Below are positions 1 to 8,247 of a stretch of 64,000 bases of DNA, in pieces (position 1 is the stretch's first letter; every line of letters starts with the position of its first letter). The position numbers and the translations under genes were made by a program. Source of the DNA: Oscillospiraceae bacterium (GTDB lineage Bacteria > Bacillota > Clostridia > UBA1381 > UBA9506); assembly GCA_015068855.1 (NCBI GenBank), contig SVJS01000003.1, positions 1 through 64,000 on the forward strand. The letters are read 5' to 3'. Below the pieces are notes generated by a model. That model was not told the DNA's origin and ran no database searches. It saw only the letters and a program-made list of their open reading frames with translations.

Positions 1-2
1 CA

Positions 3-314
3 GAAATGGCAGCGCAGGAGCTGGTGGATTACTTAGAAAACGGTAACATCACAAACTCCGTTAACTTCCCCTCTTGCTATGCAGAGCGTGAAGGCGATGT
101 GAGAATTACCATTCTGCATAAAAACATTCCCACCATGCTGAGTCAGTTTTCAGCTCTTTTGGCAGAAAAACATTTGAACATCTTAAACATGACTAACAAA
201 AACAAGAAAGAAAACGCCTATACCATCATGGATGTTGAGGGTGATGTTCCGGCTGATATCGAAGACAAGATTAAAGCCATTGAAGGCGTTTTGCGGGTTC
301 GTGTTTTGCGCTGA
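3..314 (+). CDS. serA: D-3-phosphoglycerate dehydrogenase, C-terminal end (partial)
   Basis: The reading frame is already open at the window edge and gives about 103 residues. They match the C-terminal part of 3-phosphoglycerate dehydrogenase: the end of the catalytic core (AAQELVDYLENGNI, then NSVNFP), followed by a small ACT-type regulatory domain beginning near ILHKNIPTML. The full enzyme oxidises 3-phosphoglycerate to 3-phosphohydroxypyruvate, the first step of serine synthesis. The ATG at position 6 is internal, not the real start. A strong terminator follows within 60 bases, so this is the last gene of its transcript. The NAD and substrate sites lie outside the window. Confidence 0.85.
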   Translation, partial: EMAAQELVDYLENGNITNSVNFPSCYAEREGDVRITILHKNIPTMLSQFSALLAEKHLNILNMTNKNKKENAYTIMDVEGDVPADIEDKIKAIEGVLRVRVLR

Positions 315-365
315 GAACCGTAAACAGCATCTTCTGACGTGTGCTTTTTTGAAACTGTAAAATTA

Positions 366-400
366 ATCCCCCTGCCTGAAACGGGCAGGGGGATTTTTTC
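366..400 (+). terminator. Rho-independent terminator after serA
   Basis: Perfect 11 bp stem (366-376 with 384-394), loop of seven bases, followed by a run of T at 394-399. Confidence 0.9.
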
Positions 401-449
401 GTAATAATGTAAAATTATTTAAGATTATGTTACAAACGGGGGCAAAACA

Positions 450-478
450 TTGAAAAAAGGGGAAGAATACTTTATAAT
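450..478 (+). promoter_or_regulatory. Sigma-A promoter for the csaB-ruvX-amidase operon
   Basis: TTGAAA (450-455), 17-base spacer, TATAAT (473-478), about 64 bases ahead of the csaB start. Confidence 0.75.
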
Positions 479-541
479 AAAGACATATAATAGGATGATT
501 ATGAACCATGTAACCTTTTGACGGAAAGGCTGTGTACCGAT

Positions 542-2767
542 ATGGATATAACCCCCAAGAAAATTTTGATGACATTGATGCGCCTGGAAATTGGCGGCGC
601 GGAGACGCATGTGCTTGAACTCAGCTTAGAGCTTAAACGGCAAGGCTATGATGTTGTTGTTGCATCCGGCGGCGGCGTTTATGAAAAGCCCTTGCAGAAA
701 GCAGGGATTAAGCATTACCGTGTTCCAATGTATACCAAAAGTCCGGACAAGGTCATACAGTCTCTCTGCGCTTTGCGTAAAATCATTCGTGATGAAAAGG
801 TTGACATTGTACATGCCCATGGCCGAATTCCTGCCTTTTTGTGCGGCCTTTTGCACCCGTTTATGCGTTTTACATTTGTAACAACAGCCCACTGGGTGTT
901 CCGTACCAACCACGGCTTTAAGTATTTATCCAACTGGGGCCAGAAGGTCATGTCTGTCAGCGAGGATATTAAAACCTATCTGATGGATAACTATGGAACA
1001 GACCCGCAGGATATTTATGTGACGATTAACGGCATTGATACCAATAAATTTCATCCTGATGCAGATTGCAAGGATGTTATGAAAGAGTTTTCCTTATCTG
1101 AGGAGAGCCAAAAGATTGTATATATCAGCCGTATGGATGAAGATAGAGCGCTGGTGGCATTTCATTTGGCTGAAATTGCGCCTGAAATTGATAGGGCATT
1201 CCCCGGCACGGAAATTGTCATTGTGGGCGGCGGCAATGTCTATGACAAGCTGGAAGCCTTAACAGAGAAAATTAATGCCCAGATAGGCCGCCGCATGGTG
1301 GTTCTGACAGGCGGTCGTACGGACATTGACAAGTTCGCAGCCTTGTCAGATATTTTCATTGGTGTTTCCCGTTCGGCGCTGGAAGCAATGTCTTGCGCTA
1401 AACCTGTGATTGTGGCAGGTAACGAGGGCTATTTGGGTATTTTTGATGAGGATAAGCTGGCGGTTGGTATTGATACCAATTTCTGTTGCCGCGGCCTTGC
1501 AGCATCGACGCCTGAGCTGTTGCTTGCCGATGTGAAACGTGTCATGGGTGCCGGCGAGGCGGAGAAGAAGCATTGGGGAGACTATGCCCGCCAAACCATT
1601 TGCGACTATTATTCTGTTTCCAAAATGGCGGCGGATAATGCTAAAATGTATCAGGATGCCGTATCGGAAAGACCCATTGATGCGGTCATTTCCGGCTATT
1701 ATGGCTACGAAAATTCGGGCGACGAAGCGCTGCTTTCAGCTATGCTGACCCATTTGAAGGAAGAAAAGCCGGATGTGCGCCTGTGCGTTCTTTCCAAGGA
1801 CCCTAAAAAAACTTATGAAACCCACGGCGTTCCCTCAATCAATCGGTATAACTATTGTGCCATGACGAAAGCTATCAAACAGGCTAAACTATTCATCAGC
1901 GGTGGCGGCAGCCTTTTGCAGGATGTAACGTCAAGCCGCTCTTTGGGATATTACCTTTTGTTGATTAAAAAAGCACAAAAGCACGGAACGCCCGTTATGC
2001 TGTACGCTAACGGCATCGGACCCATCACAAAAAGCAAAAACCGTAAAGCGGTGGCTAAGGTTTTGAGCATGGTTAGCTGCATTACCTTGCGTGACGCGGC
2101 CTCCAAAGAGGAGATAGATCGTCTGGGTGTTTCCTGTGATGCTACGCATGTAACGGCAGACCCTGCTTTAACCATTGATGTTGAAAAAACAGAAGCGGTT
2201 GATGCGCTTATGAAAACCTGGGGTGTAGGAGAGACGGATAAGCTGTTTGGCATTTCCGTGCGGCCCTGGAAAACCTGCGGACAGGAGTTTTTGGAGCGCT
2301 TGGCAGCTGCTATTGATGCGGTCAGTCAAAAACGTGGATTGACTCCTGTTTTTGTTCCTATGAAATATCCCGAGGATTATGAGCTTTCCTGTGCTGTATC
2401 AAGCCGTTTAACGGTGCCCAATCATGTAGTTTTGGCGCAGCTTGGAGCCGCGGAAACCGTTGACCTGATCAGCCGCATGGAACTGATTTTAGCAGAAAGA
2501 TTACATTCTTTGATTTATGCTGCCAATGCCTTAGTGCCCATTATCGGCTTGTCTTACGATGTCAAGGTGGATGCTTTTATGGAATATCTGGGCGCAGGCG
2601 AGCGCATTAGCCTGGAGGAACTTTCGGTTGAAAGTCTGGAACAGGTTTTTGAGACGATTTACGAAAGCCGTGAAAGCATTTGCGCTCATATGAGAGAGAA
2701 GCATGACAGCCTGGCAAAACTGGCCCGTGACAATGCGAGTATTGCAGTAAAACTGATTGAACAGTAG
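542..2767 (+). CDS. csaB: Glycosyltransferase family 4 fused to CsaB polysaccharide pyruvyl transferase
   Basis: About 741 residues. The N-terminal half (to about residue 375) is a GT-B type glycosyltransferase 4 module: IGGAETHVLELS near the start, DIVHAHG, a GGG nucleotide-sugar turn, and SALEAMSCAKPVIVAG. The first glutamate of the usual EX7E pair is not conserved. From about residue 378 a polysaccharide pyruvyl transferase domain begins (SGYYGYENSGDEALL, later SGGGSLLQD and ANGIGP). CsaB family enzymes add pyruvate ketals to secondary cell-wall polymers, which can anchor SLH-domain surface proteins. The ATG at 542 is preferred over an upstream TTG at 518 because GGAAAGG lies at 523-529. 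It is followed after 30 bases by ruvX. The acceptor sugar cannot be told from sequence. Confidence 0.88.
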   Translation: MDITPKKILMTLMRLEIGGAETHVLELSLELKRQGYDVVVASGGGVYEKPLQKAGIKHYRVPMYTKSPDKVIQSLCALRKIIRDEKVDIVHAHGRIPAFLCGLLHPFMRFTFVTTAHWVFRTNHGFKYLSNWGQKVMSVSEDIKTYLMDNYGTDPQDIYVTINGIDTNKFHPDADCKDVMKEFSLSEESQKIVYISRMDEDRALVAFHLAEIAPEIDRAFPGTEIVIVGGGNVYDKLEALTEKINAQIGRRMVVLTGGRTDIDKFAALSDIFIGVSRSALEAMSCAKPVIVAGNEGYLGIFDEDKLAVGIDTNFCCRGLAASTPELLLADVKRVMGAGEAEKKHWGDYARQTICDYYSVSKMAADNAKMYQDAVSERPIDAVISGYYGYENSGDEALLSAMLTHLKEEKPDVRLCVLSKDPKKTYETHGVPSINRYNYCAMTKAIKQAKLFISGGGSLLQDVTSSRSLGYYLLLIKKAQKHGTPVMLYANGIGPITKSKNRKAVAKVLSMVSCITLRDAASKEEIDRLGVSCDATHVTADPALTIDVEKTEAVDALMKTWGVGETDKLFGISVRPWKTCGQEFLERLAAAIDAVSQKRGLTPVFVPMKYPEDYELSCAVSSRLTVPNHVVLAQLGAAETVDLISRMELILAERLHSLIYAANALVPIIGLSYDVKVDAFMEYLGAGERISLEELSVESLEQVFETIYESRESICAHMREKHDSLAKLARDNASIAVKLIEQ

Positions 2768-2797
2768 GATTTTTCTAATGGATGGTACGGAGGAAGC

Positions 2798-3223
2798 ATG
2801 ATGAAACTGATGGGGATTGATTACGGCGATGCACGAATCGGCATTGCGCTGTCTGATCCTTTGTGCTTTCTGGCGCAGGGTTGGGGGAACATTAAGCAGT
2901 CTGACAACGCATGCCGGGAAGTTGCAGAGCTTGTCAAGGCGCAAGGCGTGGACCGTGTTGTTGTGGGACTGCCGAAAAATATGAATAATACAGAGGGCGC
3001 CAGCGCAGAAAAAGCCCGCAGTTTTGCTGAAAAGTTAGGCACCATGATTGATGCCGAAATTGTGTTTTGGGATGAACGTTTAACAACGGTTGCAGCGCAC
3101 GGCTATTTAAGTCAATTAGATGTCCGTGGCAAGAAAAGAAAAAATCTGGTGGATACGGTTGCTGCAACGTTGATTTTAGAAGGCTATATGTCGTTTATGA
3201 AAAGGACGGAGGAAAAAGAATGA
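2798..3223 (+). CDS. ruvX: Putative Holliday junction resolvase / pre-16S rRNA nuclease RuvX (YqgF)
   Basis: 141 residues, normal size for YqgF/RuvX. The RNase H-like fold signature is clear: MGIDYGDARIGIAL at the N-terminus with the first acidic residue, VVVGLPKNMN, then FWDERLTT and, near the end, NLVDTVAATLILEGY. Family members process the 5' end of pre-16S rRNA and may act on branched DNA. The start has an excellent GGAGG site at 2789-2793. The stop overlaps the start of the next gene (ATGA), so translation is probably coupled. The gene sits oddly among envelope genes, but this is a common type of placement for yqgF. Confidence 0.9.
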   Translation: MMKLMGIDYGDARIGIALSDPLCFLAQGWGNIKQSDNACREVAELVKAQGVDRVVVGLPKNMNNTEGASAEKARSFAEKLGTMIDAEIVFWDERLTTVAAHGYLSQLDVRGKKRKNLVDTVAATLILEGYMSFMKRTEEKE

Positions 3224-4974
3224 TAAAACGAGGGATACAGACAGCGGTCGTTTTCATCATGTTATTCTTAATAAGTATAGGCAGTGCGGAGGCAATGGAA
3301 CTTTTCTATGATGGTCAGTATCATACCTATGAAGGCAATATTTTTAAGCTGGTCGTGAATGATACCCTTTTGGAGCCGCCCATTCCGCCGATTGTGTTTT
3401 CCGATTATTCGGTTGTTCCGGCCAGAGCCGTTTTTGAAGAGGGCCTGGGTGCGACTGTAACCTGGGATGGCGAGGCACAAAAGGTGACCGTTAAGCTGGA
3501 CACCATGAAGCTCGTCATGACGATTGGCAAGCGTGATGTTATCTGGAGTGGCCAGCGGTACACGATGCCTATCGCGCCGAAAATCATTAACGGTCATACC
3601 ATGATTCCGGCCCGTTATGTAGCAGAAACATTGGGTATGACGGTGGATTTTGACAGCGCCACGGACACCATCTTCATTTCCAATAAAAAACCGGTTCCGC
3701 CTGTTATAGAGGAGCCGGAAGAGAATGAAAAGGGAGATAACACGGTGACAGAAACCGTTTTGGTTACCTCTGCTAAGTTTACACAGAAAAATGATGATAC
3801 AGCCACTTTAACGCTGGTAACAGATGCAGAAAAACCGACCTATAACGCATTTTTACTTTCTGATCCCACCAGACTGGTTCTGGATGTGCAGGGCGGACAG
3901 TTTAGTCCTATGCCCTCTGTGATTGAAATGGAAAAAGGCAACATTGCAAAAATTCGTTTTGGACAGCAGGCCGACTCAGCCCGCGTGGTTGTCGACCTGG
4001 TGGAGGATTTAGGCTATAAGGTCAGCACAAAGGGCAGGAGCATCATCCTGACACTTTCGGTTGACATGAAGGTAATCCCGACGATAACAGATATTTTTAA
4101 GCTTGTCAGCTATGGTGCCGAGGGTGGTCGTGACTATATCAAGGTGAAAGATTTAGAAATTGGTAAAGTAAGCCATATCGGCAATCAGCTGATCATCTCC
4201 GTTTCCGGCGAAAATTTACCTGTTGAAACCCAGGAAAAAACGGTTACGGGATATTTTGGACGCAAACTCGTGTACACGCCGGACGATTTAAGCGGAGAGA
4301 GCGGCCGCATTTCCGTTACATTGAAAACGTCAGATATGGAATATTATACGCAGGACGATGAAGTCCGCATTAAGTCCAGGCATAAAGCAATGGCCCGTTC
4401 TGTGACCTTGGATGCCGGTCATGGCGGTGTTGACGGCGGGGCGGTTGCCTATGATGAAGATGGCGAGATTCTCGCCAAGGAAAAAGATTTTAATTTAGAT
4501 ATTGCACTCAGAGCCCAGGAACTTTTAGAGGATGAGGGCGTTGAAGTACATATGATTCGCACAGAGGACGTTTATGTGGATTATCTTCGCGTTGGCAGCA
4601 TTGCCAATGATGCGGGCACATCGCTGTTTGTCAGCATTCATACCAATTCGGCGGAAACACAAACGCCTCATGGTATCGAAACCTATGGCTATTTGCAGGG
4701 CGGAAGCGTTGCCAATGATATGACAAGCGAACGTTTATCGGAGATACTGCTGAATGCTATGGTCGAGGAAACAGATGCCCATAGCCGAGGGGTTAAGGAC
4801 GGAAAAACGCTGGCTGTTGTTAATTCAACAAAAATGCCTGCCACGTTGGTTGAAATTGGCTTTATTTCAAACCCTGAAGAGTGCGCGTTGATGATGACAG
4901 AAGAATACCGTCAGAAGCTTGCAGAGGCCATTTGCAAAGGTGTTTTGGAAGCCTTTGAGGAAATGGATATTTAA
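3220..4974 (+). CDS. N-acetylmuramoyl-L-alanine amidase with copper-amine-oxidase-like and AMIN domains
   Basis: 584 residues. A signal peptide (residues 1 to about 25, ending SAEA) is followed by a copper-amine-oxidase N-terminal-like repeat module (about 50-150), an acidic linker, one and probably two AMIN domains (about 180-375), and an Amidase_3 catalytic domain from about residue 393. Catalytic zinc ligands are visible in LDAGHGGVDGG, the glutamate of AKEKDFNLDIA, SIHTNS and the terminal VEIGFISN. The enzyme cleaves the bond between MurNAc and L-alanine in peptidoglycan outside the membrane, and AMIN domains bind wall or envelope polymers. It overlaps ruvX by 4 bases and ends at a strong bidirectional terminator. 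Confidence 0.92.
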   Translation: MIKRGIQTAVVFIMLFLISIGSAEAMELFYDGQYHTYEGNIFKLVVNDTLLEPPIPPIVFSDYSVVPARAVFEEGLGATVTWDGEAQKVTVKLDTMKLVMTIGKRDVIWSGQRYTMPIAPKIINGHTMIPARYVAETLGMTVDFDSATDTIFISNKKPVPPVIEEPEENEKGDNTVTETVLVTSAKFTQKNDDTATLTLVTDAEKPTYNAFLLSDPTRLVLDVQGGQFSPMPSVIEMEKGNIAKIRFGQQADSARVVVDLVEDLGYKVSTKGRSIILTLSVDMKVIPTITDIFKLVSYGAEGGRDYIKVKDLEIGKVSHIGNQLIISVSGENLPVETQEKTVTGYFGRKLVYTPDDLSGESGRISVTLKTSDMEYYTQDDEVRIKSRHKAMARSVTLDAGHGGVDGGAVAYDEDGEILAKEKDFNLDIALRAQELLEDEGVEVHMIRTEDVYVDYLRVGSIANDAGTSLFVSIHTNSAETQTPHGIETYGYLQGGSVANDMTSERLSEILLNAMVEETDAHSRGVKDGKTLAVVNSTKMPATLVEIGFISNPEECALMMTEEYRQKLAEAICKGVLEAFEEMDI

Positions 4975-4985
4975 TACGACAATAT

Positions 4986-5025
4986 AAAAGAGCCTATGAA
5001 AACTTGTTTCATAGGCTCTTTTTTT
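4986..5025. terminator. Bidirectional terminator between the amidase gene and the phosphoesterase gene
   Basis: 16 bp stem (4986-5001 with 5007-5022), A-run before and T-run after; it can serve both convergent transcripts. Confidence 0.9.
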
Positions 5026-5494
5026 ATAATTCTAATAATGCAACAGATACCAGCGTGCCATTTTCGACGGTTAAAACAGCATAGCTTGGGTGCGCCCCTG
5101 AAAGAGCCCCGGGGTTAATCAAACGAATGCCATTTAGCTCACAATCCAGCGCCTTGTGTGTGTGCCCAAAAAGAGCAATGCTGCAATCAGCTGAGCGTGC
5201 GGCACGCGCCAGACCCTCCATGCCTGCTTTAACCCGTTCTGTGTGACCGTGGGTCACGTAAAAGCGTAGCCCGTCAAGATTAAAAACCGTCTGTTTCGGG
5301 CGGGAAGAATACCAGTCGTTGTTGCCGCAAACACCGATTTGCGCCGTCGTTTGTGGTGCGACATAGCTGATATAATCACAATCATCATCCATATCGCCAC
5401 AGAACACAATCATATCCACCGGACCTATGATATCAAAAAGCTCGTCGATATAATCAGTCCGGCCATGGGAATCGCTTAACAATAGGATTTTCAT
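5024..5494 (-). CDS. YfcE/MJ0936-type metallophosphoesterase
   Basis: 156 residues. All five calcineurin-like phosphoesterase motifs are present: SDSHG at residues 7-11, GDMDDD, GNNDW, THGH and FGHTH. This is the small phosphodiesterase family (YfcE/MJ0936), cytoplasmic and metal-dependent, whose natural substrate is often unknown. It starts five bases after the hisH stop and so is the last gene of the hisZ-hisG-hisH transcript. I see no evidence that it has a role in histidine synthesis. Confidence 0.88.
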   Translation of the reverse strand: MKILLLSDSHGRTDYIDELFDIIGPVDMIVFCGDMDDDCDYISYVAPQTTAQIGVCGNNDWYSSRPKQTVFNLDGLRFYVTHGHTERVKAGMEGLARAARSADCSIALFGHTHKALDCELNGIRLINPGALSGAHPSYAVLTVENGTLVSVALLEL

Positions 5495-5499
5495 AGCTC

Positions 5500-6102
5500 T
5501 TAAACCTCAGCAAAATTATGCAGGATCGTAAGACCCGTATGTCCACTTTTTTCGGGATGAAATTGTGTCAGGAAAATGTTTTCTGTTTCCACTAAAACGT
5601 CAGCACAGGCACCATAGGTCACTTGCGCCGTAACTGTATTTTTATCGGCAGCATCCACGTAATAGGAATGCACAAAGTAAACATAAGGAGAGCCTTCACA
5701 ACCCGAGAGCAGGCGTGACGGTCTTTTCACATCCAAACGGTTCCAGCCGATTTGCGGAATTTTGAGACCGGAGTCAGCAGGGAAACGGCGAACGGTGCCG
5801 GAGAGAATGCCAAGGCCCTCGGCATCGCCCTCCTCACTGTAATCATATAAAAGCTGCATACCCAGACAAATGCCCAAAAACGGAGTTTTTTTGTTAATGA
5901 CCTCATGGATGACAGGAATGAGCCCGGAGGCTTTCAGCTTGTCCATAGCATCGCGAAAGGCACCAACACCGGGCAGAACCACACGCGTGGCTTCCAAAAT
6001 TGTTTTGGGGTCATTTGTGATGGCAACAGGCTGTCCTAAGAACTGAAAGGCTTTTTCGACGCTTCTTAAATTACCTGCATCATAGTTGAGTATTGCAATC
6101 AT
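5500..6102 (-). CDS. hisH: Imidazole glycerol phosphate synthase glutaminase subunit HisH
   Basis: 200 residues, standard HisH length. It is a class I glutamine amidotransferase: NYDAGNLRSVEKAF at the N-terminus, PGVGAFRDAM, the nucleophilic cysteine in GICLGMQLL, and the His-Glu pair of the triad in FHPEKSG. With HisF it supplies ammonia for ring closure to imidazole glycerol phosphate. The usual neighbours hisF, hisA, hisB, hisD and hisI are absent here, so the partner subunit must be encoded elsewhere. It starts two bases after the hisG stop codon. Confidence 0.95.
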   Translation of the reverse strand: MIAILNYDAGNLRSVEKAFQFLGQPVAITNDPKTILEATRVVLPGVGAFRDAMDKLKASGLIPVIHEVINKKTPFLGICLGMQLLYDYSEEGDAEGLGILSGTVRRFPADSGLKIPQIGWNRLDVKRPSRLLSGCEGSPYVYFVHSYYVDAADKNTVTAQVTYGACADVLVETENIFLTQFHPEKSGHTGLTILHNFAEV

Positions 6103-6104
6103 GT

Positions 6105-6749
6105 TTATTCCTCGCTATGTAAAAGAGATTGAATGGTTTTGACTAAGGATACAATGCGCTCCGATTCCATTTTCATGCTGACGCGGTTCACAACGAAGCG
6201 GGCAGAGAGGTCGCAAACCTCTTCTAAAACAACAAGTCCGTTTTCTTGCAGGGTTTTTCCGCTTTCCACGATATCAACAATAACCTCGGAAAGGCCAACT
6301 AAGGGCGCCAGTTCAACAGAGCCGTGCAGCTTAATGAGCTCAACGGATTGTTTCTTTACGGTATGATAATAATTTCTGGCGATATTAGTGTATTTTGAAG
6401 CCACACGCATGTTGTGAATGGAGTCAAGCTTACCCGCCAGCTCTTTGGGTCCGCAAACCGCCATACGGCAGGCACCGAAGCCTAAATCAATCACTTCGTA
6501 AAGGTCCTTGCCGGCTTCTAAAAGCGTGTCTCTGCCGACGACGCCAATGTCAGCTGCACCGTGCTCCACATAGGTAGGCACGTCGCTTGCCTTGACTAAA
6601 ATAAACTTAAATTTATTTTTCTCATCTGTAAAAATCAATTTTCTGGATTTTTGACGTAACTCGCTTACATCAAGACCGGCCTTTTCCAACAAATCCATGG
6701 TGAGTTCTGCCAGACGACCTTTGGCTAATGCAATTGTAATATAGTCCAT
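6105..6749 (-). CDS. hisG: ATP phosphoribosyltransferase catalytic subunit HisG (short form)
   Basis: About 214 residues when started at the ATG at 6749, which has GAAAGGA upstream; a longer frame from 6809 would overlap hisZ and lacks such a site. Family signatures: [11 protein letters not shown] at the start, [22 protein letters not shown], and the phosphoribosyl-pyrophosphate loop region ending in [14 protein letters not shown]. Short HisG lacks the C-terminal regulatory domain and needs HisZ, which is encoded immediately upstream. It catalyses the first, committed step of histidine synthesis. Confidence 0.95.
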   Translation of the reverse strand: MDYITIALAKGRLAELTMDLLEKAGLDVSELRQKSRKLIFTDEKNKFKFILVKASDVPTYVEHGAADIGVVGRDTLLEAGKDLYEVIDLGFGACRMAVCGPKELAGKLDSIHNMRVASKYTNIARNYYHTVKKQSVELIKLHGSVELAPLVGLSEVIVDIVESGKTLQENGLVVLEEVCDLSARFVVNRVSMKMESERIVSLVKTIQSLLHSEE

Positions 6750-6781
6750 GTTTTTCGTCCTTTCTGTGATTTGTTTAAGGC

Positions 6782-8065
6782 TTAGTGATGACAATGACCG
6801 CAGCTGCATTCCTGGTCATGGTCAAACAGCTCATCAAGACCGACCGTTGTTGTTTCGTCAAGCGCCAGATTATAAATCGTGAGCGTATCTGCATCGGTTG
6901 CCGTGATCACTCCCTGAATGTGGCAGGCCTTAGCGTAGGCAACAAGTGCCTCTTTGGTTTCACCGCAAAGGGCTTGTTCTGCCGTGTATCCGCCATCACG
7001 CAGGGCGGTTACGATTTGGTAGGACAGGGTGGGGTTTTCAGATGAAACAAGAAAGTCTGCGCCAAGGGTTTCCTCTAACAGGCCCTGACGGGATAAAACT
7101 GTCAGCAAACGGTCTGTGCCAATGGCCATGCCAACGGCAGACAGGCTTGCGCCGAATTCGCCGGTCAGGCCGTCATAGCGACCGCCTGCACAAATGGAGT
7201 AGCCAATGCCGTGGGTAATGCCCTTAAAGATAATGCCTGTGTAATGGTTGATGCCCTGTACCAAAGATAAATCAATGGAGATATAGGGCTCATAGCCATA
7301 GCTGCAAAGCAGTGTATACACATTTTTCAGGTTCTGTGCTGCCGTCATGGCATCGTTGCCTAACAAATCAGCATCTAAGCTATCTATAATCTCAATGTTG
7401 CCAAAGAGAGTGGGCAGGTTTTCAATGAAAGAAGCAAGCTTTTTCTCAACTGCTTTTTCCTTTACAAAGCCGTTAATGGCCAAAGCATCTTTTTTATCAA
7501 TCAAATTGCTTAATTCCTCTGTGTCAGCGTCATCTAAGCCGGCTTTGGCAGCAATGGCTTTATAAAAAGCAACCTGACCGATTTCAATCTGAAATTTCTC
7601 CAAACCGGTAGCGAGCAAGGCCTCAATGGCGCAGGCGATGACCTCTGCATCAGCCACATATCCGTCAGCCCCGTAAAGTTCAATACCGGCCTGACAGAAC
7701 TCACGCTGACCGGAGGCAAATTCATCCGTATAGCGAAACACCTTGCCGCAATAATGGAGGCGCTTGGGGTAGATGCCGTCATCAAGCTTGGATGCCATCA
7801 TGCGGGCAAAACAGGTGGTAATGTCAGGGCGAAGCACTAAAATGCGCCCCTGAGCATCAAAGAACTTAAACATCACTTCCTGAGAAATTTTGCCGCTTTC
7901 TGTGCTGAAAGCATCATAAAATTGCAGAACGGGGGTTTCGGCAACGTGATAGCCAAAGCTTTCAAAAACATCAGCAATCGTTGCTTCTATTTTCGATTTA
8001 TCTGCACAACGAAGGGGGAGAACATCCTGCGTTCCTTCCGGTGTGTAACGTTTCCAATCTGCCAT
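6782..8065 (-). CDS. hisZ: ATP phosphoribosyltransferase regulatory subunit HisZ
   Basis: 427 residues. A class II histidyl-tRNA-synthetase-like fold: [10 protein letters not shown], motif-2-like [38 protein letters not shown], and the late AGGRYDGL. HisZ has no aminoacylation activity and forms the allosteric complex with short HisG. A good AGGAGG site and a promoter (8104-8132) precede it, and hisG follows after 32 bases. Oddity: the protein ends in a tail rich in Cys and His ([13 protein letters not shown]) that could bind a metal; I do not know this as a standard HisZ feature. Confidence 0.93.
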   Translation of the reverse strand: MADWKRYTPEGTQDVLPLRCADKSKIEATIADVFESFGYHVAETPVLQFYDAFSTESGKISQEVMFKFFDAQGRILVLRPDITTCFARMMASKLDDGIYPKRLHYCGKVFRYTDEFASGQREFCQAGIELYGADGYVADAEVIACAIEALLATGLEKFQIEIGQVAFYKAIAAKAGLDDADTEELSNLIDKKDALAINGFVKEKAVEKKLASFIENLPTLFGNIEIIDSLDADLLGNDAMTAAQNLKNVYTLLCSYGYEPYISIDLSLVQGINHYTGIIFKGITHGIGYSICAGGRYDGLTGEFGASLSAVGMAIGTDRLLTVLSRQGLLEETLGADFLVSSENPTLSYQIVTALRDGGYTAEQALCGETKEALVAYAKACHIQGVITATDADTLTIYNLALDETTTVGLDELFDHDQECSCGHCHH

Positions 8066-8103
8066 AATTGCCTCCTACGATTCATGTTTTTTCTAACTGT
8101 TTT

Positions 8104-8132
8104 ATTATACAATACTTTCATAAAATATTCAA
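8104..8132 (-). promoter_or_regulatory. Sigma-A promoter for hisZ-hisG-hisH
   Basis: On the minus strand TTGAAT (8127-8132), 17-base spacer, TATAAT (8104-8109). No T-box-like or leader-peptide structure is obvious in the short leader. Confidence 0.8.
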
Positions 8133-8193
8133 TAAGAAATTCGCAAATTACCGCAACTTATCAAAAAGTTTCGTATAAAAATACATTTATTAT

Positions 8194-8234
8194 GCAAAAA
8201 CCTGCTGTAAGCGTTCAGCTTGCAGCAGGTTTTA
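8194..8234 (-). terminator. Terminator after the phosphohexomutase gene
   Basis: 10 bp outer stem (8198-8207 with 8223-8232) plus an inner AAGC/GCTT pairing, then five T on the minus strand. Confidence 0.8.
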
Positions 8235-8247
8235 ATACGCAAATTCC

